Of a DNA stretch of 30,328 nt, positions 8,001 through 15,757 are shown piece by piece. The position numbers were made by a program, and so were the translations under genes. The number at the start of each line of letters is the position of its first letter. The first letter of the stretch is position 1. Source of the stretch: Candidatus Saccharibacteria bacterium UBA1932 (lineage in GTDB: Bacteria > Patescibacteriota > Saccharimonadia > Saccharimonadales > Saccharimonadaceae); NCBI GenBank assembly GCA_002337095.1, contig DDFI01000008.1, positions 93,211 through 123,538 of the forward strand, in the 5' to 3' direction. The notes beneath the pieces are model-generated. The model saw only the letters and a list, made by a program, of their open reading frames with translations, made no database searches and was not told where the DNA came from.

Positions 8001-10287
8001 AGGGCTAACTCAGGCCGAGGTGGCACGCCGCATCCGCGAGGGCAAGACCAACCAGTCGAGCGACAAAACCAGCCGCACCGTCGGCGAAATTGTGCGAGCG
8101 AACGTAGTGACTCGGTTTAACGCGCTGCTGGCGCTACTGTTTATTATTGTGATGATTTTTGGCCAGCCACTTGATGGGACATTTGGGATTATTATATTTT
8201 TTAACAGCATGATTGGGATTATTCAGGAGCTGCGCGCCAAGCGCACGCTGGATCGTTTGGCGCTGATTACGGCGCCGCGTACGGTGGTGATTCGGGATGG
8301 CGAGCATCAGCAGATTCCATCGAGCGAGATTGTCGAGGGTGATATCATCGAGCTTGCAATTGGTGATCAGGTGCCGGCTGATGGAGAAGTGATCAGTCGT
8401 GAGGGGCTGGAAGTGGACGAATCGTTGCTGACTGGTGAGTCGGACGCGATTGCCAAGCGCGATGGCGCAAGCGTGATGTCGGGTTCATTTGTGACGGCGG
8501 GCCGCGGATTGGTGCGCGTCACGGCGGTGGGCGAACAGGCGTACGCGCGCCAAATTACCAATCAGGTTAAACAATTCAAGCGTACCGAATCCGAACTAAT
8601 TAATGGTACGAATCGGCTACTAAAATACATCAGCATTATCATCGTGGTGGTCGGCCCGCTGTTGATTTGGGGGCAGCTGACGCGCACCGATGCACCGTTT
8701 AATAACGCGGTGATTCACTCGGTGGCGGCAATCGTGGGTATGATTCCCGAGGGGCTGGTGCTGATGACCAGCCTGGCATTTATGATTGCAGTGCTGACGC
8801 TTGCCCGGCGCCGAGTGTTGGTGCAGGAGCTACCGGCGGTCGAGGGACTGGCGAGGGTTGATGTTATTTGCCTCGACAAGACCGGCACGCTTACCAACGG
8901 CGAAATTATGTTTGAGCGATACGAGGCCCTGGGGCGCGTGGGCGGCGCTACGATTGCCCGGGTACTTGCGGCAATTGCACGCACCAACGATTCGAGCTCG
9001 CTGCGCGCGATCCACGAGGCGCATCCTACGCCTACCTGGACGCCAGATCGCGAAGTGCCATTTAATTCGACGCGCAAATGGAGTGCTCATCATCAGCCGA
9101 GTGGCGATTGGTGGATACTCGGTGCGCCCGAAATGGTGATGACAGACGAGGCCTCGGCGGCGCGTCAGGCTGCTGACACCTGGGCCGAACACGGCAAGCG
9201 TGTGATGGTGCTGGCGCGTAGCCGTACCGAGCTGCAGGACGAAACATTACCAACAGATGTCGAGGCGGTTGCTTTGGTGATCTTGGCCGAAGAGATCCGT
9301 GCCGATGCGCGCGAAACGCTGGCGTTTTTTCACTCGCAGGGTGTTGCTACCAAGATCGTGAGTGGCGACAATCCGCGTACCGTTGCGGCTGTGGCGGCGC
9401 AAGTGGGCGTAAAGGGTGAGGTGTGCGATGCACGTACGCTGAAGTCTGACACCGAGCTAGCCGAAGCCGTAGAGCGCTATGCGGTATTTGGCCGGGTGTT
9501 GCCCGAGCAAAAACGTGCATTTGTGCGGGCGCTCCAGGCGCAGGGCCATGTTGTTGCCATGACGGGCGATGGCGTGAATGATGCGCTTGCGCTGAAAGAT
9601 GCTGATATTGGCATCGCCATGGGGTCGGGCGCTCAGGCTACCAAATCTATCGCGCAATTGGTGCTGCTTGATAATCAGTTTGGCGTGATGCCGCAGGTGC
9701 TCGCCGAGGGACGGCGGGTGATTGCTAATATCGAACGCGTGGCGAGTTTGTTTGTGATTAAAAATGTATACACCCTGGCCTTGGCGTTGGCGGTGACAGT
9801 ATTTGGGATGAGCTTTCCGTTTTTGCCGCGGCACTATACATTCGTGGCGGCGTTGACTATCGGCATACCAGCATTCTTTTTGGCACTGGCGCCAAATAAC
9901 CAACGCTATCGGCCGGGATTCCTCAAGCGCGTGCTGTGGTTTTCGGTGCCGATTGGCGTGATTATTGCGGCTGGCGTGATGCTAAGCTACGTGCTGCTGC
10001 AGGCCCACCCGTATAATCTGACACATATTAGCACGGCCGGCAGCATTGTGCTGATGACGATTGGCACAGCGGTGATTCTGTGTTTGGCGGTGCCGTGGCG
10101 TTGGTGGAAACTACTGATGATCAGCGCTATTATCTATGTCGAGGTGCTGAGTATCCGTACGCATTTATCGCGAGCTTTGTTTGAGCTCAGTTACGACACG
10201 CGGGTGGTGCTGGTGGGGCTGTGTACGGGTGCGGTGGGTTCGTTACTAGCGGTGATTGTGTGGTGGTACGCACGCCGCGCCGAATAG
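7981..10287 (+). CDS. Cation-transporting P-type ATPase, CtpE-like
   Basis: This 768-residue membrane pump has all core motifs: LTGES (actuator, near residue 150), DKTGTLT with the phosphorylated Asp at 299, and MTGDGVNDALALKDADIGIAMG near 527-548. Hydrophobic helices lie at about 45-75, 215-265 and 590-760. The N-terminal part (TVGEIVRANVVTRFNALLALL, then NSMIGIIQELRAKRTLDRLALI) is characteristic of the CtpE-like group. CtpE has been linked to calcium uptake in mycobacteria, so a divalent cation, perhaps Ca2+, is the best guess. No N-terminal heavy-metal-binding domain or CPC motif is present, arguing against copper. The ATG at 7981 lies inside the end of the HAD gene, implying translational coupling. 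Confidence 0.92.
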   Translation: MKNQQYKGLTQAEVARRIREGKTNQSSDKTSRTVGEIVRANVVTRFNALLALLFIIVMIFGQPLDGTFGIIIFFNSMIGIIQELRAKRTLDRLALITAPRTVVIRDGEHQQIPSSEIVEGDIIELAIGDQVPADGEVISREGLEVDESLLTGESDAIAKRDGASVMSGSFVTAGRGLVRVTAVGEQAYARQITNQVKQFKRTESELINGTNRLLKYISIIIVVVGPLLIWGQLTRTDAPFNNAVIHSVAAIVGMIPEGLVLMTSLAFMIAVLTLARRRVLVQELPAVEGLARVDVICLDKTGTLTNGEIMFERYEALGRVGGATIARVLAAIARTNDSSSLRAIHEAHPTPTWTPDREVPFNSTRKWSAHHQPSGDWWILGAPEMVMTDEASAARQAADTWAEHGKRVMVLARSRTELQDETLPTDVEAVALVILAEEIRADARETLAFFHSQGVATKIVSGDNPRTVAAVAAQVGVKGEVCDARTLKSDTELAEAVERYAVFGRVLPEQKRAFVRALQAQGHVVAMTGDGVNDALALKDADIGIAMGSGAQATKSIAQLVLLDNQFGVMPQVLAEGRRVIANIERVASLFVIKNVYTLALALAVTVFGMSFPFLPRHYTFVAALTIGIPAFFLALAPNNQRYRPGFLKRVLWFSVPIGVIIAAGVMLSYVLLQAHPYNLTHISTAGSIVLMTIGTAVILCLAVPWRWWKLLMISAIIYVEVLSIRTHLSRALFELSYDTRVVLVGLCTGAVGSLLAVIVWWYARRAE

Positions 10288-10290
10288 CGG

Positions 10291-10296
10291 TATAAT
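10291..10296 (+). promoter_or_regulatory. -10 box of mutM, leaderless spacing
   Basis: A perfect TATAAT lies three bases after the ATPase stop and ends 6 bases before the mutM ATG at 10303. There is no Shine-Dalgarno sequence and no obvious -35 box. Confidence 0.6.
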
Positions 10297-10302
10297 ACGA
10301 CT

Positions 10303-11178
10303 ATGCCAGAACTTCCCGAAGTAGAGACAGTGCGACGTGGGCTCGAGCGATTAATTATCGGCAAAACCATTGCTCGCGTGACGAGCGATACCCCAAAAAG
10401 TTTCCCCAATGATCCCATAGAAGTGCGGTCGTTTCTGGTGGGGGCGCGCTGCGTGGCGATCCGGCGCCGGGCAAAGCTGCTGATGATCGACTGGTCGAGC
10501 CAATATACTTTGGTGGTACACCTCAAAATGACTGGCCAGCTGGTATATCGCGGCGATGAGAATTTTGGTGCGGGCCACCCCAATGACAGCTTGATTGGTG
10601 AGTTGCCCGATCGCTCGACGCGAGTCGAGCTGACATTCAGCGACGGGGCGCACCTGTATTTTAATGATCAGCGCAAATTTGGCTGGATGAAACTCTACCC
10701 AACCTCAGAGGTCGAAGCAATCGATTTTTTGACTCGCGTGGGGCCGGAGCCGCTCGAGGATATCTTTACGCCCGAGGCCTTTGTCGCACGAATCCGTCGT
10801 CGCAACAACACTACCGTCAAGGCAGCGATATTGGACCAGACCGTGCTGGCCGGTGTCGGTAATATCTATGCCGACGAAAGCCTGTGGGGGGCAAAAATTC
10901 ATCCGGCGACGCGCGTCAGGGAGATTACGGATGCACAGCTAGGTTGCTTGCTCGGCCAGATCAAATACGTTATGAACCTGTCGATCGAGGCGGGTGGTTC
11001 GACCGACCGCAACTATGTTAATGCAGAGGGCAAACGCGGGAGTTATATTGATTTTGCGCGGGTGTTTCGCCGCGAGGGGCAGCCTTGCCCGCGCCACCCA
11101 GAGGTGATGATCGAAAAAATCCGCGTTGCTGGCCGCGGCACGCACATTTGCCCCGCATGTCAGGTGGTAGCAGCGTGA
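10303..11178 (+). CDS. mutM: Formamidopyrimidine-DNA glycosylase (Fpg/MutM)
   Basis: This 291-residue enzyme removes 8-oxoguanine and formamidopyrimidines from DNA. After Met is PELPEVETVRRGL, with catalytic Pro 2 and Glu 3. The conserved Lys of the HLKMTGQL strand, the helix-two-turn-helix region (DQTVLAGVGNIYADESLW) and a C-terminal zinc finger follow. The finger reads CPRH...CPAC, so the second zinc ligand is His instead of Cys, which can still bind zinc. The protein is slightly longer than the usual ~270 residues. The stop overlaps the GTG start of holA (GTGA), so the two form an operon. Confidence 0.96.
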   Translation: MPELPEVETVRRGLERLIIGKTIARVTSDTPKSFPNDPIEVRSFLVGARCVAIRRRAKLLMIDWSSQYTLVVHLKMTGQLVYRGDENFGAGHPNDSLIGELPDRSTRVELTFSDGAHLYFNDQRKFGWMKLYPTSEVEAIDFLTRVGPEPLEDIFTPEAFVARIRRRNNTTVKAAILDQTVLAGVGNIYADESLWGAKIHPATRVREITDAQLGCLLGQIKYVMNLSIEAGGSTDRNYVNAEGKRGSYIDFARVFRREGQPCPRHPEVMIEKIRVAGRGTHICPACQVVAA

Positions 11179-12107
11179 TTACGGTGCTGACTGGCGCCAA
11201 CGATGTCACTCGGCGAGCGCGCCTCGGCGAGCTGGTTACTGGGGCCCAGGCCGAATATATTGACGCCGCCGATATGACCGCGGGTGAGCTGCGTAGCCAC
11301 TTGCTGGCGCAACATTTGTTTGTGACCGAGCGCTGTATTGTGCTCGAAAACGCCAGCCAGCAAAAAGAAGTCTGGCAAGCGCTCGGCGAGACAATTGCCG
11401 ACCTTGATGCCAGCACCACACTGCTAGTGTACGAGCCATCGCTCGATAAACGTAGCAAAACCTACAAAATCCTCCAAAAACACGCGACGATCGAGGTATT
11501 TGACCGTATCCCACAGGCACAGCCGGCTCGTATCAGGCAATGGACCGACGCCTACGCCGCAGGCCAGCACTGCATAATCACCCCGGCGCAGCGTGATCGT
11601 ATGTGCGAGCGGGCGCTTGTCGCCGATGGTGCTCCCGGCAAGTTTGTGTATGATCAGGGGCTGCTGATACAGGCGATCGATGCGTTGGCGCCACTTGATA
11701 CGGTGACCGACGAAGCGATTGATGCCGTGCTACCACCGGCGCCGCACGCTAATGTATTTGAGCTATTCCGGCTGATAGTAATGGCCCCTGATGAGGCGCT
11801 TACGTTGTGCCAAGAGCTGCATCACACAGAGGAGCCCTACATGGTGCTGGCTTTGCTTGGCGGTCAATTGCAGCAGCTGGCGGCCCTCACACTTGGCCAG
11901 GCCGCTACCGATACGATTGCGCACGATATCGGTGCGCATCCATTTGTGCTAGGGCGCCTGGAGCCGTTGGCGCGCGTCATGTCTGTGGAGCGGCTGCGCC
12001 AGCTAGTCGAGCTATTTGCACGGACCGATGACCTCAGCAAATCGACGGCGACTGCTCCGTGGCAGCTGATTGAGACGTTAATTCACGAAATCCGCGATAC
12101 CAGCTGA
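11175..12107 (+). CDS. holA: DNA polymerase III delta subunit (HolA)
   Basis: This ~310-residue protein is the delta subunit of the clamp loader, which opens the beta sliding clamp. The start (ITVLTGANDVTRRARLGELV), the segment TLLVYEPSLDKRSKTYKILQ and the middle AAA-like section match the family; the C-terminal helical collar domain (ELFRLIVMAPDEALTLCQELHHTEEPYMVLALLGGQLQQLAAL) is also typical. The P-loop of this subunit is normally degenerate, as seen here. The GTG at 11175 is chosen because it overlaps the mutM stop and puts the first beta strand at the N-terminus. An ATG six codons upstream (11157) in the same frame is an alternative. Placement after mutM suggests co-expression. Confidence 0.9.
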   Translation: MITVLTGANDVTRRARLGELVTGAQAEYIDAADMTAGELRSHLLAQHLFVTERCIVLENASQQKEVWQALGETIADLDASTTLLVYEPSLDKRSKTYKILQKHATIEVFDRIPQAQPARIRQWTDAYAAGQHCIITPAQRDRMCERALVADGAPGKFVYDQGLLIQAIDALAPLDTVTDEAIDAVLPPAPHANVFELFRLIVMAPDEALTLCQELHHTEEPYMVLALLGGQLQQLAALTLGQAATDTIAHDIGAHPFVLGRLEPLARVMSVERLRQLVELFARTDDLSKSTATAPWQLIETLIHEIRDTS

Positions 12108-12117
12108 GCATAAGTGA

Positions 12118-12123
12118 TATACT
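12118..12123 (+). promoter_or_regulatory. -10 box of the pilin-like gene
   Basis: TATACT ends 7 bases before the ATG at 12131, consistent with a leaderless mRNA. No -35 match is obvious. Confidence 0.5.
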
Positions 12124-12130
12124 AAGGTAT

Positions 12131-12637
12131 ATGAAATGGGCATCATCTAACAAAGGGTTCACACTAGTGGAGATTATGATCGTGATTACGGTCATTGGTA
12201 TACTTGCAGCGATATCGATTATTTATTTTACTGGTGCACAGGATCGTGCACGCCTGACCAAGGCCAAGGCGGATATGGAAGCGATCGGTGAGGCGACCGA
12301 AAACTACATTACCCTGAATCCACCAGGGGCGATCGACAATGCGAGCTTTGCGGCGATTCTAAAATCTGCTAACTTGTACGATCAGACGCGTCAACCCGAT
12401 AAGTCGAGCTTTGCCTTTTGCTACAATAGCAGCACGCGAGCCTATGCGATTGCGGCATGGAATCCGATTGTTGCTGGCTACAAGAACAAAGATCAACTGT
12501 ATGTCTACACCTCATCAGATCAGCAAAAGGTATATGACCTGCAAAACTCATCGTTATCGGCCAAAGATAAACTAAAGAAACTCTGCGACATGATTAATGC
12601 CGGCAGTACCTATCAGCGCTGGAGTAACGACGTCTAG
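12131..12637 (+). CDS. Type IV pilin-like protein with prepilin cleavage site
   Basis: This 168-residue protein begins with a short basic leader, then GFTLVEIMIVITVIGILAAI, the class III prepilin signal: cleavage after Gly, Phe at +1 and Glu at +5, then a hydrophobic helix. After the helix come ~125 polar residues forming a small globular domain with two cysteines (FCYNSS and LCDMIN) that could make the usual pilin disulfide loop. It should be processed by a prepilin peptidase and assembled into a type IV pilus or a DNA-uptake/secretion pseudopilus. No assembly ATPase, peptidase or platform gene is nearby, so the machinery must be elsewhere. Major versus minor pilin cannot be decided. Confidence 0.88.
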   Translation: MKWASSNKGFTLVEIMIVITVIGILAAISIIYFTGAQDRARLTKAKADMEAIGEATENYITLNPPGAIDNASFAAILKSANLYDQTRQPDKSSFAFCYNSSTRAYAIAAWNPIVAGYKNKDQLYVYTSSDQQKVYDLQNSSLSAKDKLKKLCDMINAGSTYQRWSNDV

Positions 12638-12651
12638 CTAGGTTTGTTTAT

Positions 12652-12683
12652 CAAACACTCCCGTACCATGATGGGAGTGTTTG
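12652..12683. terminator. Bidirectional stem-loop between convergent genes
   Basis: An 11-bp perfect inverted repeat (12652-12662 and 12673-12683) with a 10-base loop lies between the pilin gene and rpsT, which converge. AT-rich ends of the stem may serve as a short U-run in either direction, but no long T tract follows. Confidence 0.7.
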
Positions 12684-12711
12684 GGTGGGCAGCGCGCCAA
12701 ACCATAAAGGG

Positions 12712-13113
12712 CTAGGCTTTGGGTTTTTTGGCGGCAGTCTTCTTGGCAGCGGGTTTGGTAGCTGATTTAGCCGCTGGTTTCTTAGCCGGGGCAGCTTTAG
12801 CTACGGGTTTTTTGGCAGCGACGGGCTTTGCAGCCGGTTTTTTGGCGGCAGTCTTCTTGGCAGCTGGTTTGACGCCAGCGGCTTTGGCGACCTTTACCAG
12901 TGAAGCTTTGCGGCGAGATGCAGTGGCTTTTTTGATGAGTTTTTTCTTGACCGCAGTGTCGATCTCGCTCTGAGCGGCACTCAGGGCTTCACTTGATGGT
13001 GTTGCCATGAAGGCTTTGACTGCACCCTTGATATCGCGCTTGATCCCCACATTGCGCTCGCGGCGTTTGGCGGTCTGCTTCATTCGTTTGATGGCTGATT
13101 TGATGATTGGCAT
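12712..13113 (-). CDS. rpsT: Ribosomal protein S20 with a long Lys/Ala/Pro tail
   Basis: The first ~80 residues are ordinary S20 (bS20), starting MPIIKSAIKRMKQTAKRRERN and containing the helical core that binds 16S rRNA. At 133 residues the protein is about 45-50 longer than usual. The extra C-terminal part consists almost only of Lys, Ala and Pro in KKPAAK/KKTAAK units, like the tail of histone H1 or the extensions on some HU proteins. The tail should be disordered and bind nucleic acid. At DNA level it contains an exact 29-base direct repeat. It is the only minus-strand gene besides the kinase at 2735, with its own strong promoter. Confidence 0.93.
   Translation of the reverse strand: MPIIKSAIKRMKQTAKRRERNVGIKRDIKGAVKAFMATPSSEALSAAQSEIDTAVKKKLIKKATASRRKASLVKVAKAAGVKPAAKKTAAKKPAAKPVAAKKPVAKAAPAKKPAAKSATKPAAKKTAAKKPKA
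12722..12864. repeat. 29-base direct repeat within the rpsT tail
   Basis: Identical 29-base copies lie at 12722-12750 and 12836-12864, 114 bases apart. Both encode the same KKTAAKKP-type unit of the S20 tail, so the tail probably grew by in-frame duplication. Confidence 0.85.
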
Positions 13114-13158
13114 GGAGTTTTGATACCTCTATAAGTTTGTTATTTCAATCAACCATGA

Positions 13159-13187
13159 ATTATAGAGGAAAACCACTCATTTGTAAA
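13159..13187 (-). promoter_or_regulatory. Consensus promoter of rpsT
   Basis: On the minus strand TTTACA (13187-13182) and TATAAT (13164-13159) are 17 bases apart. Transcription should start near 13152 and give a leader of about 38 bases. A GAGG at 13129-13126, 12 bases before the ATG, may be the ribosome-binding site. Confidence 0.75.
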
Positions 13188-13201
13188 GGGTAGGCATGAT
13201 G

Positions 13202-13231
13202 TTGACGGGGAAGAAGTGCTTATGGTATAGT
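13202..13231 (+). promoter_or_regulatory. Promoter of the DHH-like gene
   Basis: TTGACG (13202-13207) and TATAGT (13226-13231) are separated by 18 bases. The predicted start near 13238 leaves a leader of about 32 bases, with AGGAA (13260-13264) five bases before the ATG at 13270. It diverges from the rpsT promoter. Confidence 0.65.
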
Positions 13232-13269
13232 TATCTCCAAAGGTCTCTAACACAAAAACAGGAATAGTC

Positions 13270-15012
13270 ATGAGCGATGTTAAGCAACAAATCGTCGACA
13301 AATTAAAAGATAGCGGTAGTATCCTCGTGACGGTTAATGCTAATCCGACGGTTGACGAACTGAGTGCTACCCTGGGGTTGACGCTGCTGCTCAACAAAAT
13401 GAACAAGCATGCCACCGCGGTGTTTAGTGGCAATATTCCACCTGCCATCGAATTCCTCGATCCGGCAAAAACCTTTGAGAGTACGGTGGATAGCCTACGG
13501 GATTTCATTATCGCTCTGGATAAGGAAAAGGCCGACCATTTGCGCTACAAGGTGGTAGACGACATGGTCAAAATCTATATTACGCCATATCGTACGACAA
13601 TTACTGAGCAAGATCTAGAGTTTAGCCAGGGTGATTACAATGTCGAAATGGTGATTGCTATCGGCGTGCGTGATACGCGCGATCTCGACAAAGCGCTCGA
13701 ATCCCATGGCAAGATTCTCGAGGACGCTACTGTGGTAGCGCTGTCGTGTGGCGCCGAAGTAGCATCGCTGGGCGGCGTGGATTGGCATGAGCCAAAGCTC
13801 GGCAGCTACTGTGAGATGGTGATGCTGATGATAGAGGCCCTCAAATCTGACAAAAAACTAATTGACGAACAGATCGCCACGGCACTGCTGACGGGCCTGG
13901 TGGCAGCGACCGAGCGTTTTAGCAACGACAAAACGTCGTCGCGTGTCATGACGATTGCCGCCGAGCTGATGTCGCAGGGCGCGAACCAGCAGCTGATCGT
14001 TACTAAGCTACACGAGGCCAGCACGCTCGAACCGTCGCCTACAGCCGAGCCATCACCGTCGTCTAAAATATCGAGCAAAAAAGCTAGCAAGCCAGACGCC
14101 CAAGCAAGCCAATCGACCCCTGATAGGCCAACCCAGAACGACTCGACACCAACTACCAGCGATGATAGCGATAGCGGTGCGCTTAGTATTTCGCATCAGC
14201 CGACGGGCAGCCTAGAACAGGTCGAGGCAGCGGTGCGTGCCTCGCATCAAGCCGAAGCAACAGAGGTGGCCGTGGACAAGCTCGATGAAGCCAAAAAAGC
14301 TCGCGAAGAGCAAGAGCAAGCTCAGGCAGCCGCCAAGGCCGAGGCTGAGCTGATCAAGCATGTTGATCGTGTCAAACAAGATACACCGGCGCCCGAGCCC
14401 GACTTTGGTGGGACACTCAATGCGACTGCCGAGAAAGCGGCCGAGGAGGCAAGGAAAGCTCGCGAGTCGGAAAAGAATCACAAAATCCTGACGCACAATG
14501 ATGCGCCAGAGCACGGTGGTTATATTGCCACGACTCCAAATTTCCAGTCGCCGCTTAATAGCACGATGGGCGACCTCGAGCTACCGTCGACCAGTGATAG
14601 CCAGGCTGCGCCACCGAGCACCGACACGACCGCTCCTACTGCTCGCGCCGATGATATTGCGCCACCAATCGGCAGCGAAACATTGGCAGATATCGATGCC
14701 AAACATCGAGATGCGCGCAGCGATATCGAAGCGGCGCTTCAAGAGGCCGACGGCCAAATGTTGGTGTCGCATACAGCCAGCCTAGCCCCATCCAGCGAGC
14801 CGCTCTCTGTTGTGGCCACTCCGGCTGCTACAGTGGCGACTCCTCCATTACCGCCCTTGCCGCCACTCCCACCGATGCCTGATTTTTCGACATTACCGCC
14901 CTTGCCGCCACTCACTCAGCCACCAGTGGTGGCGGGTGCGCCGACGCCCACTGCAGAGCCTGCCTCTACCGCCAAGGACCCTGCTCAGTTTCGTATTCCT
15001 GGCCAGACCTAG
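13270..15012 (+). CDS. Degenerate DHH-family (NrnA/RecJ-like) protein with long disordered tail
   Basis: Residues 1-235 of this 580-residue protein follow the layout of DHH phosphoesterases: a first strand ILVTVNANPTVDELSATLGLTLLL where active enzymes have H-x-x-P-D-x-D-x-x-G-S, a middle strand, and the segment EQIATALLTGLVAATERFSNDKTSSRVMTIAAELMSQGA where active ones have an Asp-Thr-Gly. The metal ligands are replaced and no DHH triad is seen, so hydrolase activity is unlikely. Residues 240-580 are low complexity, rich in Ser, Thr, Ala, Glu and Pro, with a likely coiled-coil patch (EAKKAREEQEQAQAAAKAEAE), and end in PLPPLPP repeats. There is no signal peptide, so it should be cytoplasmic. 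A binding or scaffold role is inferred only. Confidence 0.78.
   Translation: MSDVKQQIVDKLKDSGSILVTVNANPTVDELSATLGLTLLLNKMNKHATAVFSGNIPPAIEFLDPAKTFESTVDSLRDFIIALDKEKADHLRYKVVDDMVKIYITPYRTTITEQDLEFSQGDYNVEMVIAIGVRDTRDLDKALESHGKILEDATVVALSCGAEVASLGGVDWHEPKLGSYCEMVMLMIEALKSDKKLIDEQIATALLTGLVAATERFSNDKTSSRVMTIAAELMSQGANQQLIVTKLHEASTLEPSPTAEPSPSSKISSKKASKPDAQASQSTPDRPTQNDSTPTTSDDSDSGALSISHQPTGSLEQVEAAVRASHQAEATEVAVDKLDEAKKAREEQEQAQAAAKAEAELIKHVDRVKQDTPAPEPDFGGTLNATAEKAAEEARKARESEKNHKILTHNDAPEHGGYIATTPNFQSPLNSTMGDLELPSTSDSQAAPPSTDTTAPTARADDIAPPIGSETLADIDAKHRDARSDIEAALQEADGQMLVSHTASLAPSSEPLSVVATPAATVATPPLPPLPPLPPMPDFSTLPPLPPLTQPPVVAGAPTPTAEPASTAKDPAQFRIPGQT
14847..14913. repeat. 22-base direct repeat encoding a proline motif
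   Basis: The same 22 bases occur at 14847-14868 and 14892-14913 and encode LPPLPPL. They form the proline-rich segment near the C-terminus of the DHH-like protein, similar to SH3-type ligands or a rigid spacer. Confidence 0.8.
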
Positions 15013-15020
15013 CCTACATG

Positions 15021-15026
15021 TATAAT
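15021..15026 (+). promoter_or_regulatory. -10 box of truB, leaderless spacing
   Basis: TATAAT ends 8 bases before the truB ATG at 15035, and no Shine-Dalgarno sequence is present. No -35 box is evident. Confidence 0.55.
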
Positions 15027-15034
15027 AGAGTGAT

Positions 15035-15718
15035 ATGACCGATGGAATTGTGTTGATCGACAAACCGACAGCGATGTCGAGTTTTGGCGTGGTGGCGCGG
15101 GTGCGCCGCGTGCTGAGCGAACGAGCGGGTACGCGCGTGAAGGTGGGCCACACCGGTACGCTCGATCCGTTCGCTACGGGTTTGATGATCCTGGTTGTTG
15201 GCAAAGAGTGTCGCAACGCTGCCACCTATACCAAGCTCGACAAATCATACCTGGCTACCATTCATCTAGGCTACACGAGTACGACGGGCGATCCAGAGGG
15301 CGAGCTAACGAAGGTGAGCGACAGCCAGCCGACTCGTCAGGCGGTTGAGGCCGCCTGCCAGCAATTTGTGGGCGATATCACCCAGACGCCACCGCAATTT
15401 AGTGCCATCAAAATCAATGGCCGCCGCGCCTACGATTTGGCACGTCGCGGCCAGGTGGTCGAAATGCCGAAGCGCCGCGTTACCATCTATTCACTACAGA
15501 TCGTCAGCTACGAGTATCCGCGGCTGCAGATCAGGGCGCAGGTGAGTAGTGGCACCTACATTCGCTCGCTCGCGGCCGATATTGGGTCGGCGCTTGGTGT
15601 CGGCGCATACTGCGAGCAGCTACGCCGTGAATCAATTGATCATTGGCAGGTGGCAGATGCCCAGACGCTCGAAGCGTTTGGCTACGTCGATGTCAAACAT
15701 ACAAACGAGCATTCATAG
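15035..15718 (+). CDS. truB: tRNA pseudouridine-55 synthase
   Basis: This 227-residue enzyme makes pseudouridine 55 in the T-loop of tRNAs. It begins GIVLIDKPTAMSSFGVV, has the catalytic motif GHTGTLDPFATGLM with nucleophilic Asp, a YLATIHLGYTSTTGDPEG strand, TQTPPQFSAIKINGRRAYDLAR, and SSGTYIRSLAADIG. All are standard for TruB. It ends shortly after the catalytic domain, so the C-terminal PUA domain found in longer TruB proteins is missing, as in other short forms. It lies between the DHH-like gene and rpsO. A truB-rpsO-pnp order is common in bacteria. Confidence 0.95.
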   Translation: MTDGIVLIDKPTAMSSFGVVARVRRVLSERAGTRVKVGHTGTLDPFATGLMILVVGKECRNAATYTKLDKSYLATIHLGYTSTTGDPEGELTKVSDSQPTRQAVEAACQQFVGDITQTPPQFSAIKINGRRAYDLARRGQVVEMPKRRVTIYSLQIVSYEYPRLQIRAQVSSGTYIRSLAADIGSALGVGAYCEQLRRESIDHWQVADAQTLEAFGYVDVKHTNEHS

Positions 15719-15721
15719 GGG

Positions 15722-15750
15722 TTGCAAAAACACCTTACAGCTGGTATACT
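15722..15750 (+). promoter_or_regulatory. Promoter of rpsO, leaderless spacing
   Basis: TTGCAA (15722-15727) and TATACT (15745-15750) are 17 bases apart. The ATG at 15758 follows after 7 bases, so the mRNA would have almost no leader. This leaves no room for the 5' regulatory structure that S15 uses in other bacteria. Confidence 0.7.
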
Positions 15751-15757
15751 ACCTCTG

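Noticed and set aside
12719..12973. An 84-residue plus-strand open frame opposite rpsT, rich in Ala, Gly and Leu.
   Set aside because: It is the complement of the Lys/Ala-rich S20 tail, and its composition follows from that. S20 on the minus strand has a promoter and a conserved core.
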